64,000 nt of DNA, from the NCBI GenBank assembly GCA_024686135.1, contig JAIBDQ010000002.1, forward strand, positions 17,733 to 81,732, read 5' to 3'. Shown here piece by piece: positions 20,513 through 29,319 of the stretch. A program made the translations under genes and the position numbers. Origin of the DNA: Halobacteriovorax sp. (lineage in GTDB: Bacteria; Bdellovibrionota; Bacteriovoracia; Bacteriovoracales; Bacteriovoracaceae). Each line of letters starts with the position of its first letter. Positions within the stretch are counted from its first letter, which is position 1. The notes under the pieces were generated by a model. The model was not told the origin of the DNA, ran no database searches, and was given only the letters and a program-made list of their open reading frames with translations.

Positions 20513-20650
20513 ATGGAAGATTTCAGGATGAAACTTCAAATAGAGACCAAAAAAATCTCTGAAAAAATAAAAAATGGTGATGCCCTCACTGAAGAAGATA
20601 TGAAAATCCTTTTTCTAACTTCTTATTTAGCTGAGGATACCAATGAGTAA
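20513..20650 (+). CDS. Small 45-aa protein (not in supplied ORF track)
   Basis: ATG..TAA: MEDFRMKLQIETKKISEKIKNGDALTEEDMKILFLTSYLAEDTNE; fills the gap between the two GT genes and overlaps the next start by 8 nt. Confidence 0.55.
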   Translation: MEDFRMKLQIETKKISEKIKNGDALTEEDMKILFLTSYLAEDTNE

Positions 20651-22286
20651 CAAACCAGGATCTATTACACTTGTTCAACTTACGCGTTTCGGAGATATCC
20701 TCCAAACAATTTGGGCCGTAAAAGACATAAAAACCTCCAACCCTGACTTAGCAGTTAATTTAGTTGTCCGCAAAAGCTTTGGTAAGCCACTCGCCTTCTT
20801 GCTAGATAAGTATTTCAATAATATCTATTACCTCGATTCTAAAAGTTTTATTGGAGACGATCTTACGAGTGGACTAGATTCGACTATAAAAGAAATCAAC
20901 TCTTGGGAAACTAATGTTCTCGTCAATTTATCGTTCTCAAAGTCTTCCTCATATTTCTCCAGTTTGATCAATGCAAACTTCAGGTTAGGAATGTCAGCTA
21001 GTCAGTTTGCAAGTGACAACGTAAACGGATCGTGGTCTGAATATTTATACAGCACAGTAATGAGAGGACCCCTAAATTCTTTTTCTCTAGTAGATATATT
21101 CAAGTTTATCTTGGGAGCAAAAAATAGACCTTCGATGCCTGAAAAAAATCATACCGGCAATACTCTTGTAATTCATCCCTTTACCTCATCTGAAAAAAAG
21201 ATGTGGTCTCCAAACAAATGGGGTGAAATTATCTTCAAAGTCTTGAAAAATAATCCTGAAATTAATTTATCCATCGTGGGATCTAAAGAAGATTCCACCA
21301 GGGCCCAGGAGATCATCAAAAACCCTTTGTTATCTGATTACAATGAGAGAATTGACATAAATTGTGGAAACCTAGAAATAGAAGAGCTATATGAATTACT
21401 TCAAAACTCATTCTTATTCTGTGGGCATGATTCAATGGTGGGGCATCTTGCTTCTCTTGCTGGATTGCAGACATTAACACTATCACTTGGAACAGTTAGG
21501 GCAATAGAGTCAACACCCTACGGAATAAACAACTATGTTTTAGCACCAAGAACGCCATGCTTCCCATGTTTTCCCAGTGACCATTGTGCTGACTTTAAAT
21601 GCCATAAGGACCTTAGCTATCAAGCCGTTACTGAATGCTTACAACAACTCATAGACACTAACGAGATCAGTGCCTCCGAGCTTCAAAAGAATGTTTCACC
21701 TCTACACTTAAGTACTGCAGATGTTCTTCAGTCAAACTTTTCAAAAGAAGGTCTTTTTTACTTAGAAAACATCTCCTCGAATGAACTTTCCATGAATGAG
21801 TTATACCGAAAGTTTTATCGTATCGTTTGGCTTTACATGTTGGAAGAAACTGAAGAAAACAGCAGTTACCCAAAACTTAACAAGGCAAGCTATGCTGGAT
21901 TAGAAGGTTTTATACCTAATTTAAAACAGCTATTTGAATTAGCTGAATTTGGTAAAAAATATTCTCGATTCATTTTAGAGGAAATATCAAAAGATCAACC
22001 TGACGTTGAGTATATAAAAAATTGTGGACAGAAAATAGAAGAGATTGATGAGATGCAAGTATTACTAGGAAAAGCATCACCTGCGTTGAATCCTATTATT
22101 GATTTTTTTAATCTTAAGAAATCTAAAATGGCTGGCAATAACCTGGTCGAGCTTTGTACTTCGTCACACGAAATTTACCAAAGTATTGGAAGTTTCTGCA
22201 ATATAATGTACGAGCTTATTGAAAAAACAATGAACGAATATAGTATTAAAAATAAAAAAAATTCCATGAAGGAAGCAAAGGAGTAG
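20643..22286 (+). CDS. Glycosyltransferase family 9 (heptosyltransferase-like) with helical C-terminal extension
   Basis: ITLVQLTRFGDILQTIWAVKDIK, VIHPFTSSEKKMWSPNKWGEII, FLFCGHDSMVGHLASLAGLQTLTL, TPCFPCFPSDHCADFKCHKDLSY. Confidence 0.85.
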   Translation: MSNKPGSITLVQLTRFGDILQTIWAVKDIKTSNPDLAVNLVVRKSFGKPLAFLLDKYFNNIYYLDSKSFIGDDLTSGLDSTIKEINSWETNVLVNLSFSKSSSYFSSLINANFRLGMSASQFASDNVNGSWSEYLYSTVMRGPLNSFSLVDIFKFILGAKNRPSMPEKNHTGNTLVIHPFTSSEKKMWSPNKWGEIIFKVLKNNPEINLSIVGSKEDSTRAQEIIKNPLLSDYNERIDINCGNLEIEELYELLQNSFLFCGHDSMVGHLASLAGLQTLTLSLGTVRAIESTPYGINNYVLAPRTPCFPCFPSDHCADFKCHKDLSYQAVTECLQQLIDTNEISASELQKNVSPLHLSTADVLQSNFSKEGLFYLENISSNELSMNELYRKFYRIVWLYMLEETEENSSYPKLNKASYAGLEGFIPNLKQLFELAEFGKKYSRFILEEISKDQPDVEYIKNCGQKIEEIDEMQVLLGKASPALNPIIDFFNLKKSKMAGNNLVELCTSSHEIYQSIGSFCNIMYELIEKTMNEYSIKNKKNSMKEAKE

Positions 22287-22290
22287 GACA

Positions 22291-22914
22291 ATGGCCCTAA
22301 TTACCGTTAATCAGGAAGAAGTAAATTTAAAAACCCAGTCCAATCAAACTGTTAATGAGTTAATAGATAAACTACTGAATGGAGTAATAAAGGATTCAGA
22401 AGTGATTACTTCGATTCAAATAAATGGCAAGCAACTTAATGAAGTTGAAGAAGGGGAGTGCTTACCTTCACAAATATCAGAGTTTTCTGAAATAGACTTC
22501 ACAGTAAAATCAAGTATCGAATTAGCTTTTGAAGCTTTAGAAAGCTGCAGCTCATATATAGATGTTGTAATTAGTAAGATTCAAGAATTGAACAAGCTTT
22601 ATGCCTCTGGCGAGTTGCAAAGTGCGAACTCTCTTTTTGCAGAAGTTATCGAAATTATGGATTTATTTGTACAATTGATGTCAAAGATACACAGCACATT
22701 AAGAGCTAATCTAGGTGATAAGTTCGAAAAAACTCAGACTTTGCAGAACCTTGAAATACACTTATTATCTATACTGAAAGGTTTAGTCCCTGCAAAAGAG
22801 AAAAATGATATTATCATGCTCTGTGACCTACTCGAGTACGAACTTATCGATAATTTGACACAATGGAAGATAAAAGCAATCCCAGAATTAAAAAATCTCA
22901 AAAAGATTTCATAG
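22291..22914 (+). CDS. Hypothetical protein of flagellar/glycosyltransferase cluster
   Basis: 207-aa ORF 4 nt after the preceding gene stop. Confidence 0.65.
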   Translation: MALITVNQEEVNLKTQSNQTVNELIDKLLNGVIKDSEVITSIQINGKQLNEVEEGECLPSQISEFSEIDFTVKSSIELAFEALESCSSYIDVVISKIQELNKLYASGELQSANSLFAEVIEIMDLFVQLMSKIHSTLRANLGDKFEKTQTLQNLEIHLLSILKGLVPAKEKNDIIMLCDLLEYELIDNLTQWKIKAIPELKNLKKIS

Positions 22915-24554
22915 AAGAAGACTCTTCGGATGGGCCTCTCTTCTCGGAGGCCCTTTCAATTTCAGACAAATCAAATTATTTAGAGCTGCAACTGAAAGAA
23001 GGAATGATTCACCTCACCCTTCCCAAAAAAACCTGCAACCAAAGGTCAATTCAGAAACTAAATCTTAATAATGAAAAAATTACTGGTACTCCAGAACTAG
23101 AAAAGAAATGCCAAAAAATTCAACAACAGTTTTGGAAGGGTTTTAATAAGTTCTCATCATCATCAAAGTTTCACGAAAAAAGCTTAAATGAAGAAATTAC
23201 GAGGAAACAAACCGTTGACCTACTTCACTCTGAACTCTATTCCTGGCACACACTCCTTAGGCATTTAGTTTCACTACCCTCCCTAACAAATTTTAATGTT
23301 TGCCAAATTCTCGCCCACGAGAAAGGAACAACAAATGTTGTAAGTTATTCTTTTGGGTCTGATAATCAATTAAAAGAATCTAAAACCAGCATTGATTCAT
23401 TTAATAAAGTTTTCACCCAGATTAAAAAGTCTAAAGGTAAACAATTTTCACAAACACAATTAACAATACCGGAGTTCAATTTTGCCGGAAGTTTTTTAGC
23501 AAATATTTTTCAATCAAAAACACATAATATGTTATTCCTTCTTTCAGAGAATAGTTTTTTTCCGATTCCGGAAGAAATCATATTAGAGATGGACCTTATT
23601 TACCCACAAATTGGTGTCGTCCTCGAAAATATTATCCACAAAGACCTTTCCGATAGTAAGATTTCAAATCTTTTTAGAGTTTTCGAACTTCTCCCAAATC
23701 CCATTTCTATACACAATCATTTGGGAGTTCCAATCTTTCAAAATGATGGTTATAAAAACAGTAACCTAAATGAAATAGAACCTAGTAACATATTCGAGGC
23801 TGATCTAAATAACGGATACAAACTTGTAATGATCAGAAACTCTGGTCTTAGTAAATCAGATATACAACATTTTCAGCGTGTAGGACTATTGGGTGAACTG
23901 TTAAATACTCTTCAGCATGAGCTCTCTAACCCGTTATTTGGTATACAGCTGGCAACAGACTTTTTAAATCTGCAACCCAACGATGACTCAGTGTCCGAAT
24001 CATTAATGGAAATCTCTGAAAACTGTAAACGCTGCCAAGACATAATTAAAGACTTTAAGTTCATATATCAGGGTGGAGATAAGATTTTAGAAGTTAATTT
24101 GGAAAAACTTATTAAAGAAACTCTCACGTTAACAAAGTCTGCGAGTCGGGGTGTTCAAAAGAAACTTTTTAATAATTTAACCAATGATTTAATTACAACC
24201 AACCCTACTTGGCTCAGCCAAATTATATTTAATTTGATTATCAACTCTTCACAGGCGCTGCAGGCGCAGGGCTGTGACCAGGACGGAAGCGGCCTTATTG
24301 AGATTTCTTTAAAAAACATGGAAGATGGTAAGATGCTTATTACTGTAGACGACAATGGACCAGGTATACCGGAAGATTTAAGCGCAACTGTTTTTGACCC
24401 ATTTTATACGACAAAAGAAAAGGGCACCGGCTTAGGACTAGCGATCTGTCAGAATCTTGTACAGAAACTAGGAGGCAAAATAAGCTATACTCAAAACGCT
24501 AGAGGCGGAGCATCATTTTCGCTTTTATTGCCAAGAAATGAGATACATAGTTAA
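22863..24554 (+). CDS. Sensor histidine kinase
   Basis: H-box LQHELSNPLFGIQLATDFLN, N-box IIFNLIINSSQAL, G-boxes VDDNGPGIPEDLSATVFDPFYTTKEKGTGLGLAICQNLVQ; N-terminal start uncertain. Confidence 0.9.
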   Translation: MEDKSNPRIKKSQKDFIEEDSSDGPLFSEALSISDKSNYLELQLKEGMIHLTLPKKTCNQRSIQKLNLNNEKITGTPELEKKCQKIQQQFWKGFNKFSSSSKFHEKSLNEEITRKQTVDLLHSELYSWHTLLRHLVSLPSLTNFNVCQILAHEKGTTNVVSYSFGSDNQLKESKTSIDSFNKVFTQIKKSKGKQFSQTQLTIPEFNFAGSFLANIFQSKTHNMLFLLSENSFFPIPEEIILEMDLIYPQIGVVLENIIHKDLSDSKISNLFRVFELLPNPISIHNHLGVPIFQNDGYKNSNLNEIEPSNIFEADLNNGYKLVMIRNSGLSKSDIQHFQRVGLLGELLNTLQHELSNPLFGIQLATDFLNLQPNDDSVSESLMEISENCKRCQDIIKDFKFIYQGGDKILEVNLEKLIKETLTLTKSASRGVQKKLFNNLTNDLITTNPTWLSQIIFNLIINSSQALQAQGCDQDGSGLIEISLKNMEDGKMLITVDDNGPGIPEDLSATVFDPFYTTKEKGTGLGLAICQNLVQKLGGKISYTQNARGGASFSLLLPRNEIHS

Positions 24555-24913
24555 TGAAAAAAATACTTCTAATCGAAGATGAAATTCTTATCCAAAAAAG
24601 TCTAAAAAAACTCTTAGAGGCCAAGGGCGCTGTTGTCTCTGTAGAGTCTTCAGGTAAAGAGGCCATTGAAACAATATTTCAAAATGATTTTGATAAAATA
24701 ATCTGTGATTTAATGCTCAAAGATATCACAGGATTTGATGTTATCGAAGAATCTAAGAAAAGATATACCATTGAAGAAATTGGGAAGTTATTTGTGATTA
24801 TTACGGCGTATAGCTCACAACAAGTTCTCGACAAAGCAAATGGTTATGGTTGTACTGTGTTAAGTAAACCCTTTGAAGATATGAAAGAAGCACTACAAAC
24901 TTTTATGGAGTAA
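24554..24913 (+). CDS. Single-domain CheY-like response regulator
   Basis: ILLIEDEILIQKSLKKLL, IICDLMLKDITGFDVI, TAYSS, SKPF; overlaps HK stop. Confidence 0.93.
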   Translation: MKKILLIEDEILIQKSLKKLLEAKGAVVSVESSGKEAIETIFQNDFDKIICDLMLKDITGFDVIEESKKRYTIEEIGKLFVIITAYSSQQVLDKANGYGCTVLSKPFEDMKEALQTFME

Positions 24914-24915
24914 AT

Positions 24916-25818
24916 GTGGGTAAGAAGGCAAAACTTAAAAATGTTTGTATCGTTTTGAAGCCAAAGCTTAATAGCGAGTTTTCCAGTATTTTGCCAACAC
25001 TAGTTTCTTGGTTAAGAAGAAGATCAGTAAAAGTTTACTTTCAAGAGGATCAGATAAAATTAATTGATAAAATTATAAGTTGTTCTTCATATGAAATTAT
25101 TGGAAATGATTCGAACTTTAAGGACGTTGATCTAATCGTTACTCTTGGTGGAGATGGAACTCTTATAGGTCTTTCTAGGAAGGGCTCTCGCACAACCCCA
25201 CCCATTTTCGGTGTAAATATGGGGCACCTGGGGTTTATAACTGAATTTTCCAAATCTGAACTTTATGATGAACTAGAAGTTGCCCTTACAGGGAAGTCGC
25301 CATTAGTTAAAGTTCATCTCTTCAAAGTGGAAGTTACTAACAAGAAAGGTAAGAAAGATAGATTTTACTTTATAAATGATATTGTTTTTAATCAGAGTAA
25401 TATATCTAGATTAGTTACAGTTCGGGTTAAAGCAAATGAAGAGCCTGTTTACACTCTATCGGGCGATGGCCTAATAATTAGCTCTCCTATTGGTTCCACT
25501 GCTTACAGCTTGGCTGCAGGTGGTCCCATTATTCACTCAGATGTAAAGTCCCTTGTAATGACTCCCATCTGTCCCCATAGTCTAAATTATAGACCAATTG
25601 TATTACCTTCCTCAACCGACCTTGAAGTTCGACCCGGAGGAAAAAATGAACAAATTAATATTACGCTAGATGGACAGCAAGCAATATCACTTGAACCAAC
25701 TGATATTGTTAATATAAAAATAAGTCCATCTCGATATGTTCAATTTATTAAAAATCCAAATAAGACATATTTTCATACCTTAAAAACGAAATTCACACAT
25801 GGACGTAGGGAGTTATAA
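24916..25818 (+). CDS. nadK: NAD kinase
   Basis: VTLGGDGTLIGLSRK, GVNMGHLGFITEF, SSPIGSTAYSLAAGGPIIHSDVKSLVMTPICPHSL. Confidence 0.95.
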   Translation: MGKKAKLKNVCIVLKPKLNSEFSSILPTLVSWLRRRSVKVYFQEDQIKLIDKIISCSSYEIIGNDSNFKDVDLIVTLGGDGTLIGLSRKGSRTTPPIFGVNMGHLGFITEFSKSELYDELEVALTGKSPLVKVHLFKVEVTNKKGKKDRFYFINDIVFNQSNISRLVTVRVKANEEPVYTLSGDGLIISSPIGSTAYSLAAGGPIIHSDVKSLVMTPICPHSLNYRPIVLPSSTDLEVRPGGKNEQINITLDGQQAISLEPTDIVNIKISPSRYVQFIKNPNKTYFHTLKTKFTHGRREL

Positions 25819-27444
25819 ATGAACTCAGTACTTAAAATAGACAATTTACTTATTAATAATTTTGCCACGATCAAAAACCAATCAATCGACTTTAGCAATG
25901 GCTTTAATGTTATCGTAGGAGAAACTGGTAGTGGGAAGAGTCTCATCCTAGATGCACTACAACTAACATTTGGTGCAAGAGCGGAAAAAAAGCTTGTAAG
26001 AAAAGATTGTGAATTTTCTACAGTCGAAGTTTCTTTCTCAATAGAAAATAGTGGATATAAAAAGATAAAGAAGTTTTGTGATGAATTAGGCTTTCCCTTT
26101 GAAGACTCTATACATATTAAAAGAGTTATTTACAAAGAAGGTAACTCAAAAGCATTTTTAAATCATCAGTCATGCCCTTTAAATATTTTAACAAAGTTTA
26201 CAAGAAAGTTTATCGACCTAGTAGGCCAGTTCGAAAATCAAAAATTGCTTTCTCCTGAGTATCAATTAAAACTTCTAGATTCATTTGCCAGAATAGATAG
26301 TAACTTTAAAAAGTTTTCAGAACTCTATACCTCTCTTAAGTCGCTTAACCAAGAGTTAGACGATCTTGAGGGGCGGATAGAAAACCGAGAGAGGGAGATA
26401 GATTATTTAGAGTTTCAACTAAGCGAATTCGAAAGCTTAAATCCCTCACTAGAAGAAGAAGAGAAATTAATTCAAGAAAAAAATTCAATACTGAATATAG
26501 AAAAGATTGATTCTCTAGCGGAAGAATTTAAGTATTTAACATTTGAAGAAAATGACGGAGGGTTTCTCTCCAGGTTTAAAAGTGTTTCCTCAAAAATATT
26601 AAATATGTCTTTTGAGGATAGTGATTTAATACAGAACAAAGTAGAATCTATCGAAAATACTCTCTTTGAAATTGATGAATTGCTCAGGGGAAAATCTGGT
26701 GCAGTTCAAGACTCTGATGAAAAAATAGAAGAGGTTTTAGATTTATTAGATCGATATCAAAAACTAAAAAGAAAGTTTAATTTATCTACTGAAGAACTGA
26801 GTGATAAGCGTGACATTCTCCAAAATGACCTTGAAAAGCTCAAAAGTATCGAGAATTGTATTGAAAGCTTAAAGACGAAAATTACTGAAGTTAAAGAACA
26901 GTGTTTAAACCTAGCTTTAGAATTACATAGAAATAGAACAGCTGCAGCATCTAACCTATCAAAAGAACTAACTAGAGTTATCCAAAAACTCAACATGGAA
27001 GGTGCTAGCATTAAGTTCAACTGTGAAGAAACTAGTGATTTGTCCTCTAATGGTCTCACGAAGCTAGAGTTACTAGCAGAAACTAACCCTGGAGAAGGAT
27101 TCCACAACCTAAGCAAGATTGCTTCAGGAGGAGAACTTTCTAGAATTTTACTTTCCCTAAGACATCTAATGACCACCCAAGACTCCATCTCTGTATTTTT
27201 ATTCGATGAAATTGATACTGGTATTGGTGGCAAAACAGCATTAAAAATTGGTGAAATGTTAAAAGAAATTAGTACTAGCTCTCAAGTCATAGCTATAACC
27301 CATCTTCCTCAGATAGCTAGCTTTTCTAACAATCTCGTTGCTGTAGAGAAGAAAACTATAGATTCCAGAACAGAGTCTAAAGTAAGTGTCTTAAGTGATA
27401 AGGCAATAAAAGGGTATATAAACCAAATGGCTAGTTTAAGTTAA
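25819..27444 (+). CDS. recN: DNA repair protein RecN
   Basis: Walker A VGETGSGKSLILDALQLTFGARAEKKLVRK; LSKIASGGELSRILLSLR; FLFDEIDTGIGGKTA. Confidence 0.95.
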   Translation: MNSVLKIDNLLINNFATIKNQSIDFSNGFNVIVGETGSGKSLILDALQLTFGARAEKKLVRKDCEFSTVEVSFSIENSGYKKIKKFCDELGFPFEDSIHIKRVIYKEGNSKAFLNHQSCPLNILTKFTRKFIDLVGQFENQKLLSPEYQLKLLDSFARIDSNFKKFSELYTSLKSLNQELDDLEGRIENREREIDYLEFQLSEFESLNPSLEEEEKLIQEKNSILNIEKIDSLAEEFKYLTFEENDGGFLSRFKSVSSKILNMSFEDSDLIQNKVESIENTLFEIDELLRGKSGAVQDSDEKIEEVLDLLDRYQKLKRKFNLSTEELSDKRDILQNDLEKLKSIENCIESLKTKITEVKEQCLNLALELHRNRTAAASNLSKELTRVIQKLNMEGASIKFNCEETSDLSSNGLTKLELLAETNPGEGFHNLSKIASGGELSRILLSLRHLMTTQDSISVFLFDEIDTGIGGKTALKIGEMLKEISTSSQVIAITHLPQIASFSNNLVAVEKKTIDSRTESKVSVLSDKAIKGYINQMASLS

Positions 27445-28165
27445 TAAACTGATGTTGATCATTTATAAATATAAATGTTCTCTCCGACAGGGCATATCCG
27501 TTATTTAAATATATATATCCATTAGGGGAACTATACATATCCTTTACGTGGGAATGTCCGGTCACAATCAAATCAAAATCTTCTTGCACCCTTAAAACTT
27601 CTGTGGATCTTCTGAACTTATCTTTAATTAATTCTATTTTCTCATTATATTTTTCGATGTTCTTTTTACGTGAACGTGAAGACGCCCAATCCCCAACAGA
27701 TTTAGTAATAGAGAAGGGGACAATACTCTCGGCCAATACTTTGATCGGAAAGGATCTAATTAGTTTGCTATATATTTTATAACTAGGGTTTTCTATTTCT
27801 ATATCGTCCCCATGTGAAAATAGAATTTTTTGATCTAGGTGCTCAATTTTTATAAAACCTGTGGAGAAAAAGAAGTTCTTATGCCCCAAGAATCTTTTAA
27901 GAAATTTACCAATATGAAAGTCATGATTACCCTCAAGATAGTGCACTTCTGCGCCTGAGTCCATAAGTTCAGTTAAGCGATCAAAAATTAATTTATATTC
28001 CAGGTAAAAACTTTCACTACCTCCAACGAGGAGATCAAATATATCACCAAGAAGAATGATTTTTTGAGAGGTAATTACTTTTTCATGATTTAAAAAGCTT
28101 AGAAAGAGATGGTATGCATCATCTCCACTTTTTTTAATATGAACATCAGAAATTATTGAGATCAT
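27431..28165 (-). CDS. lpxH: Metallophosphoesterase, UDP-2,3-diacylglucosamine diphosphatase (LpxH)-like
   Basis: IISDVHIK, LLGDIFDLLVG, LEGNHDFHIGKFLK, SHGDDIE, VTGHSHV. Confidence 0.78.
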   Translation of the reverse strand: MISIISDVHIKKSGDDAYHLFLSFLNHEKVITSQKIILLGDIFDLLVGGSESFYLEYKLIFDRLTELMDSGAEVHYLEGNHDFHIGKFLKRFLGHKNFFFSTGFIKIEHLDQKILFSHGDDIEIENPSYKIYSKLIRSFPIKVLAESIVPFSITKSVGDWASSRSRKKNIEKYNEKIELIKDKFRRSTEVLRVQEDFDLIVTGHSHVKDMYSSPNGYIYLNNGYALSERTFIFINDQHQFINLN

Positions 28166-28214
28166 ATCTAATTTTAGGGGATTTAAAGGTTATTGTATAT
28201 CTAAGCCTTAAGAG

Positions 28215-28238
28215 ACCCCCTCAGAAGACTGAGGGGGT
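28215..28238 (-). terminator. Terminator-like hairpin downstream of flagellin
   Basis: ACCCCCTCAG-AAGA-CTGAGGGGGT perfect stem 60 nt after the flagellin stop (minus strand). Confidence 0.7.
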
Positions 28239-28297
28239 TGGGCTTAAAGGGAGAATACAAATCATTGCTCAATATTTTGTAGAATCCCTATTCGATA

Positions 28298-29128
28298 TTA
28301 AATTAACTTTAAACTTGAGTTTCCAATATTATTTGCTTGTGCAAGTGTACTAATACCTGCCGCTTTAGTAATTTGCTTCGAAGCTAGTGTTGCCGCTTCT
28401 TGAGCTACATCAACATCCTGGATCACAGACCTAGCCTGTTCAGTGTTAACTGTTTGACCCTCTAAGTTTGTCATAGTTGCTTGCAACCTATTCTGAAGCG
28501 CTCCTAGGTTAGCTCTTTGGCCAGACACTTGGTTAATAGCTTCGTCTAATGAACCAATAGATTCTAGAGCATCACTTTTTTCAAGGACTCCGGAGCCACT
28601 AATTCCTATATTTGAAGACGTTGCAACTGTTGCATCTGAATCAAATTGTATCGTATTTTCTTCTCCAGCAAAGGTTCCTACATGAAAATCTAAGACCCCT
28701 GCACCTTCACCACTCAGAAGGTTCATGCCATTGAATTTTGTTGATGAGGCAATTCTATCAACCTCGGTTGTTAATTGTTGGTATTCAAGATCAAGAAATG
28801 CTCTTTCATCTTCTCCAATAGTATCTGATGCAGACTGAACACTAAGCTCTCTCAATCTAATTAGAATGTTAGAAACCTCGTTAAGCCCACCTTCTGCTGT
28901 TTGCACAACACTGATACCATCATTCGCATTTCGTGCAGCTTGCCTTAACCCACTCGCTTGAGCTTTTAAGTTCGTAGCGATGGCCAAACCAGCAGCATCA
29001 TCTGCAGCACTGCTAATTCTTGACCCTGAGGAAAGTTTTGCTAATGATTTTGTTTCATCTCGAGATGCTTCTTTTAAATTCTTTTGCACCATCTCTGAAG
29101 CAATGTTTGTTGAAATTCTTAAGCCCAT
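28298..29128 (-). CDS. fliC: Flagellin
   Basis: GLRISTNIASEMVQKNL..., LSSGSRISSAADDAAGLAIA, ARNANDGISVVQTAEGGLNEV, C-terminal ISTLAQANNIGNSSLKLI. Confidence 0.96.
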   Translation of the reverse strand: MGLRISTNIASEMVQKNLKEASRDETKSLAKLSSGSRISSAADDAAGLAIATNLKAQASGLRQAARNANDGISVVQTAEGGLNEVSNILIRLRELSVQSASDTIGEDERAFLDLEYQQLTTEVDRIASSTKFNGMNLLSGEGAGVLDFHVGTFAGEENTIQFDSDATVATSSNIGISGSGVLEKSDALESIGSLDEAINQVSGQRANLGALQNRLQATMTNLEGQTVNTEQARSVIQDVDVAQEAATLASKQITKAAGISTLAQANNIGNSSLKLI

Positions 29129-29184
29129 TTTAATTCTCCTGTAGTTTTAATGTTTTGACCGAGCAATTAGGTCAGTTAATAAAC

Positions 29185-29211
29185 TCTTCGGAGGTAAAAA
29201 TAAAAACTTTA
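29185..29211 (-). promoter_or_regulatory. Candidate sigma28 (FliA)-type promoter for flagellin 28298..29128
   Basis: Minus strand TAAAGTTT (29211-29204), N11, TCCGAAGA (29192-29185); compare TAAAGTTT-N11-GCCGATAA; about 57 nt upstream of start. Confidence 0.55.
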
Positions 29212-29261
29212 GTCTTTTTATCAAGTATTATTGTTTTTTTTTAGTTTTATGCTTTAAAACT

Positions 29262-29285
29262 GAAAAAGGGAGCCATTTGGCTCCC
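29262..29285 (-). terminator. Rho-independent terminator of the second flagellin
   Basis: Minus strand GGGAGCC-AAAT-GGCTCCC-TTTTTC, 35 nt downstream of the flagellin stop. Confidence 0.82.
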
Positions 29286-29319
29286 TAATTCGAGTAATTA
29301 ACATGTTGTATAGATTTTC

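Noticed and set aside
26757-27233. 158-aa minus-strand ORF opposite recN
   Set aside because: Shadow of the recN coding frame, low-complexity Ser/Leu composition, no RBS or motif.
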